Source: Calliopsis andreniformis (Eukaryota; Arthropoda; Insecta; Hymenoptera; Andrenidae). From it: a stretch of 64,000 nucleotides of DNA. The position numbers were made by a program, and so were the translations under genes. The stretch spans positions 20,641,501 through 20,705,500 of the forward strand of contig NC_135067.1 of NCBI RefSeq assembly GCF_051401765.1, in the 5' to 3' direction. The number at the start of each line of letters is the position of its first letter. Within the stretch, counting starts at the first letter, position 1. This document shows positions 63,843 through 64,000 of this stretch, piece after piece. The notes under the pieces are model-generated. The model was not told the origin of the DNA. It ran no database searches and saw nothing but the letters and a program-made list of their open reading frames with translations.

Positions 63843-64000
63843 AAGGTAGTGCGAAAAATTGGAGCAGATAAGAGGATTGTGTCATTGTTTGGCGTGAACG
63901 CTGAAGACTCTTGGGATTTATTGCCAATTGAAATGGCGCTAGAGGTGAATGAGGATCCCATTGATGACAGAGATATTATTCAGAATTTTTTTGTCCCAAA
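63843..64000 (+). CDS. Candidate partial internal exon, running off the right edge; product unknown
   Basis: A frame stays open for 52 codons from just after an in-frame TAG (63840-63842) to the window edge. The AG at 63841-63842, preceded by a T-rich stretch (TTTCACTTCAATTTAG ending at 63832, then GAGTATTT), could act as a splice acceptor, so this would be an internal exon; no initiator ATG precedes it. The translation is acidic and contains the segments IVSLFGVNAEDSWDLLPIE and NEDPIDDRDIIQNFFVP. By hand count about 37 of 52 codons begin with a purine, a bias usual for real coding sequence and clearly stronger than in the other open frames I examined. I do not recognise the family. It could equally be a fragment of a transposable-element ORF, or chance: an open run of this length is expected several times in 64 kb. 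Confidence 0.28.

Overview
The window looks like non-coding DNA from an animal nuclear genome, most plausibly an insect and perhaps a hymenopteran. The taxon is an inference from texture only. CpG dinucleotides are plentiful and not depleted as in vertebrates. CpG-rich, TCGA/CGATCG-rich patches alternate with AT-rich patches carrying TTAATTAA-type motifs, and short tandem repeats are scattered throughout. No chain of adjacent same-strand genes, ribosome binding site or recognisable bacterial, phage or plasmid gene is present, so a prokaryotic origin is unlikely. I recognise no protein family anywhere in the 64 kb. The best explanation is a very long intron or a large intergenic (regulatory) interval.

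Open frames of 100-207 codons occur mostly in CpG-rich patches (149-785, 2147-2591, 25187-25730, 35508-36368, 36632-36991, 48789-49110, 50762-51387). They typically lie opposite or across each other on both strands, have no recognisable domains, and are best read as chance open frames in stop-poor sequence. The only segments I keep as possible coding exons are in the last kilobase: a 52-codon frame running off the right edge (63843-64000, plus strand, preceded by an AG acceptor-like dinucleotide), and, more weakly, frames at 63296-63673 (minus) and 63035-63295 (plus). A 63-codon ATG frame at 6387-6578 is weaker still. Each is low confidence.

Layout. 1-8.7 kb is mixed, with hairpins at 1626-1662, 4796-4817 and 7053-7070. 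8.7-12 kb is AT-rich. 12-14.2 kb is CpG-rich with a GATC cluster. 14.2-22 kb is mixed, with an ACGG tetranucleotide tract and a (CT)11 tract. A 16-bp AT-rich tandem array sits at 22.2 kb. 23.3-27.8 kb is mostly CpG-rich, interrupted by an AT-rich patch at 26.05-26.9 kb. 33-34.2 kb and 45.7-46.7 kb are AT-rich. 35.6-36.3 kb and 39.6-40.1 kb are CpG-rich. At 52.6-53.7 kb there is a three-copy diverged repeat, at 54.1-55.25 kb a strongly purine-skewed segment with a degenerate ~160-bp periodicity, and at 57.3 kb a 31-bp minisatellite in which every unit carries a dyad.

I found no convincing tRNA, rRNA, microRNA, CRISPR array, intact transposon or gene system. What the sequence does support is a set of tandem repeats, inverted repeats and clustered transcription-factor-like motifs, consistent with regulatory DNA but not proving it. 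All composition statements are by eye; no statistics were computed.
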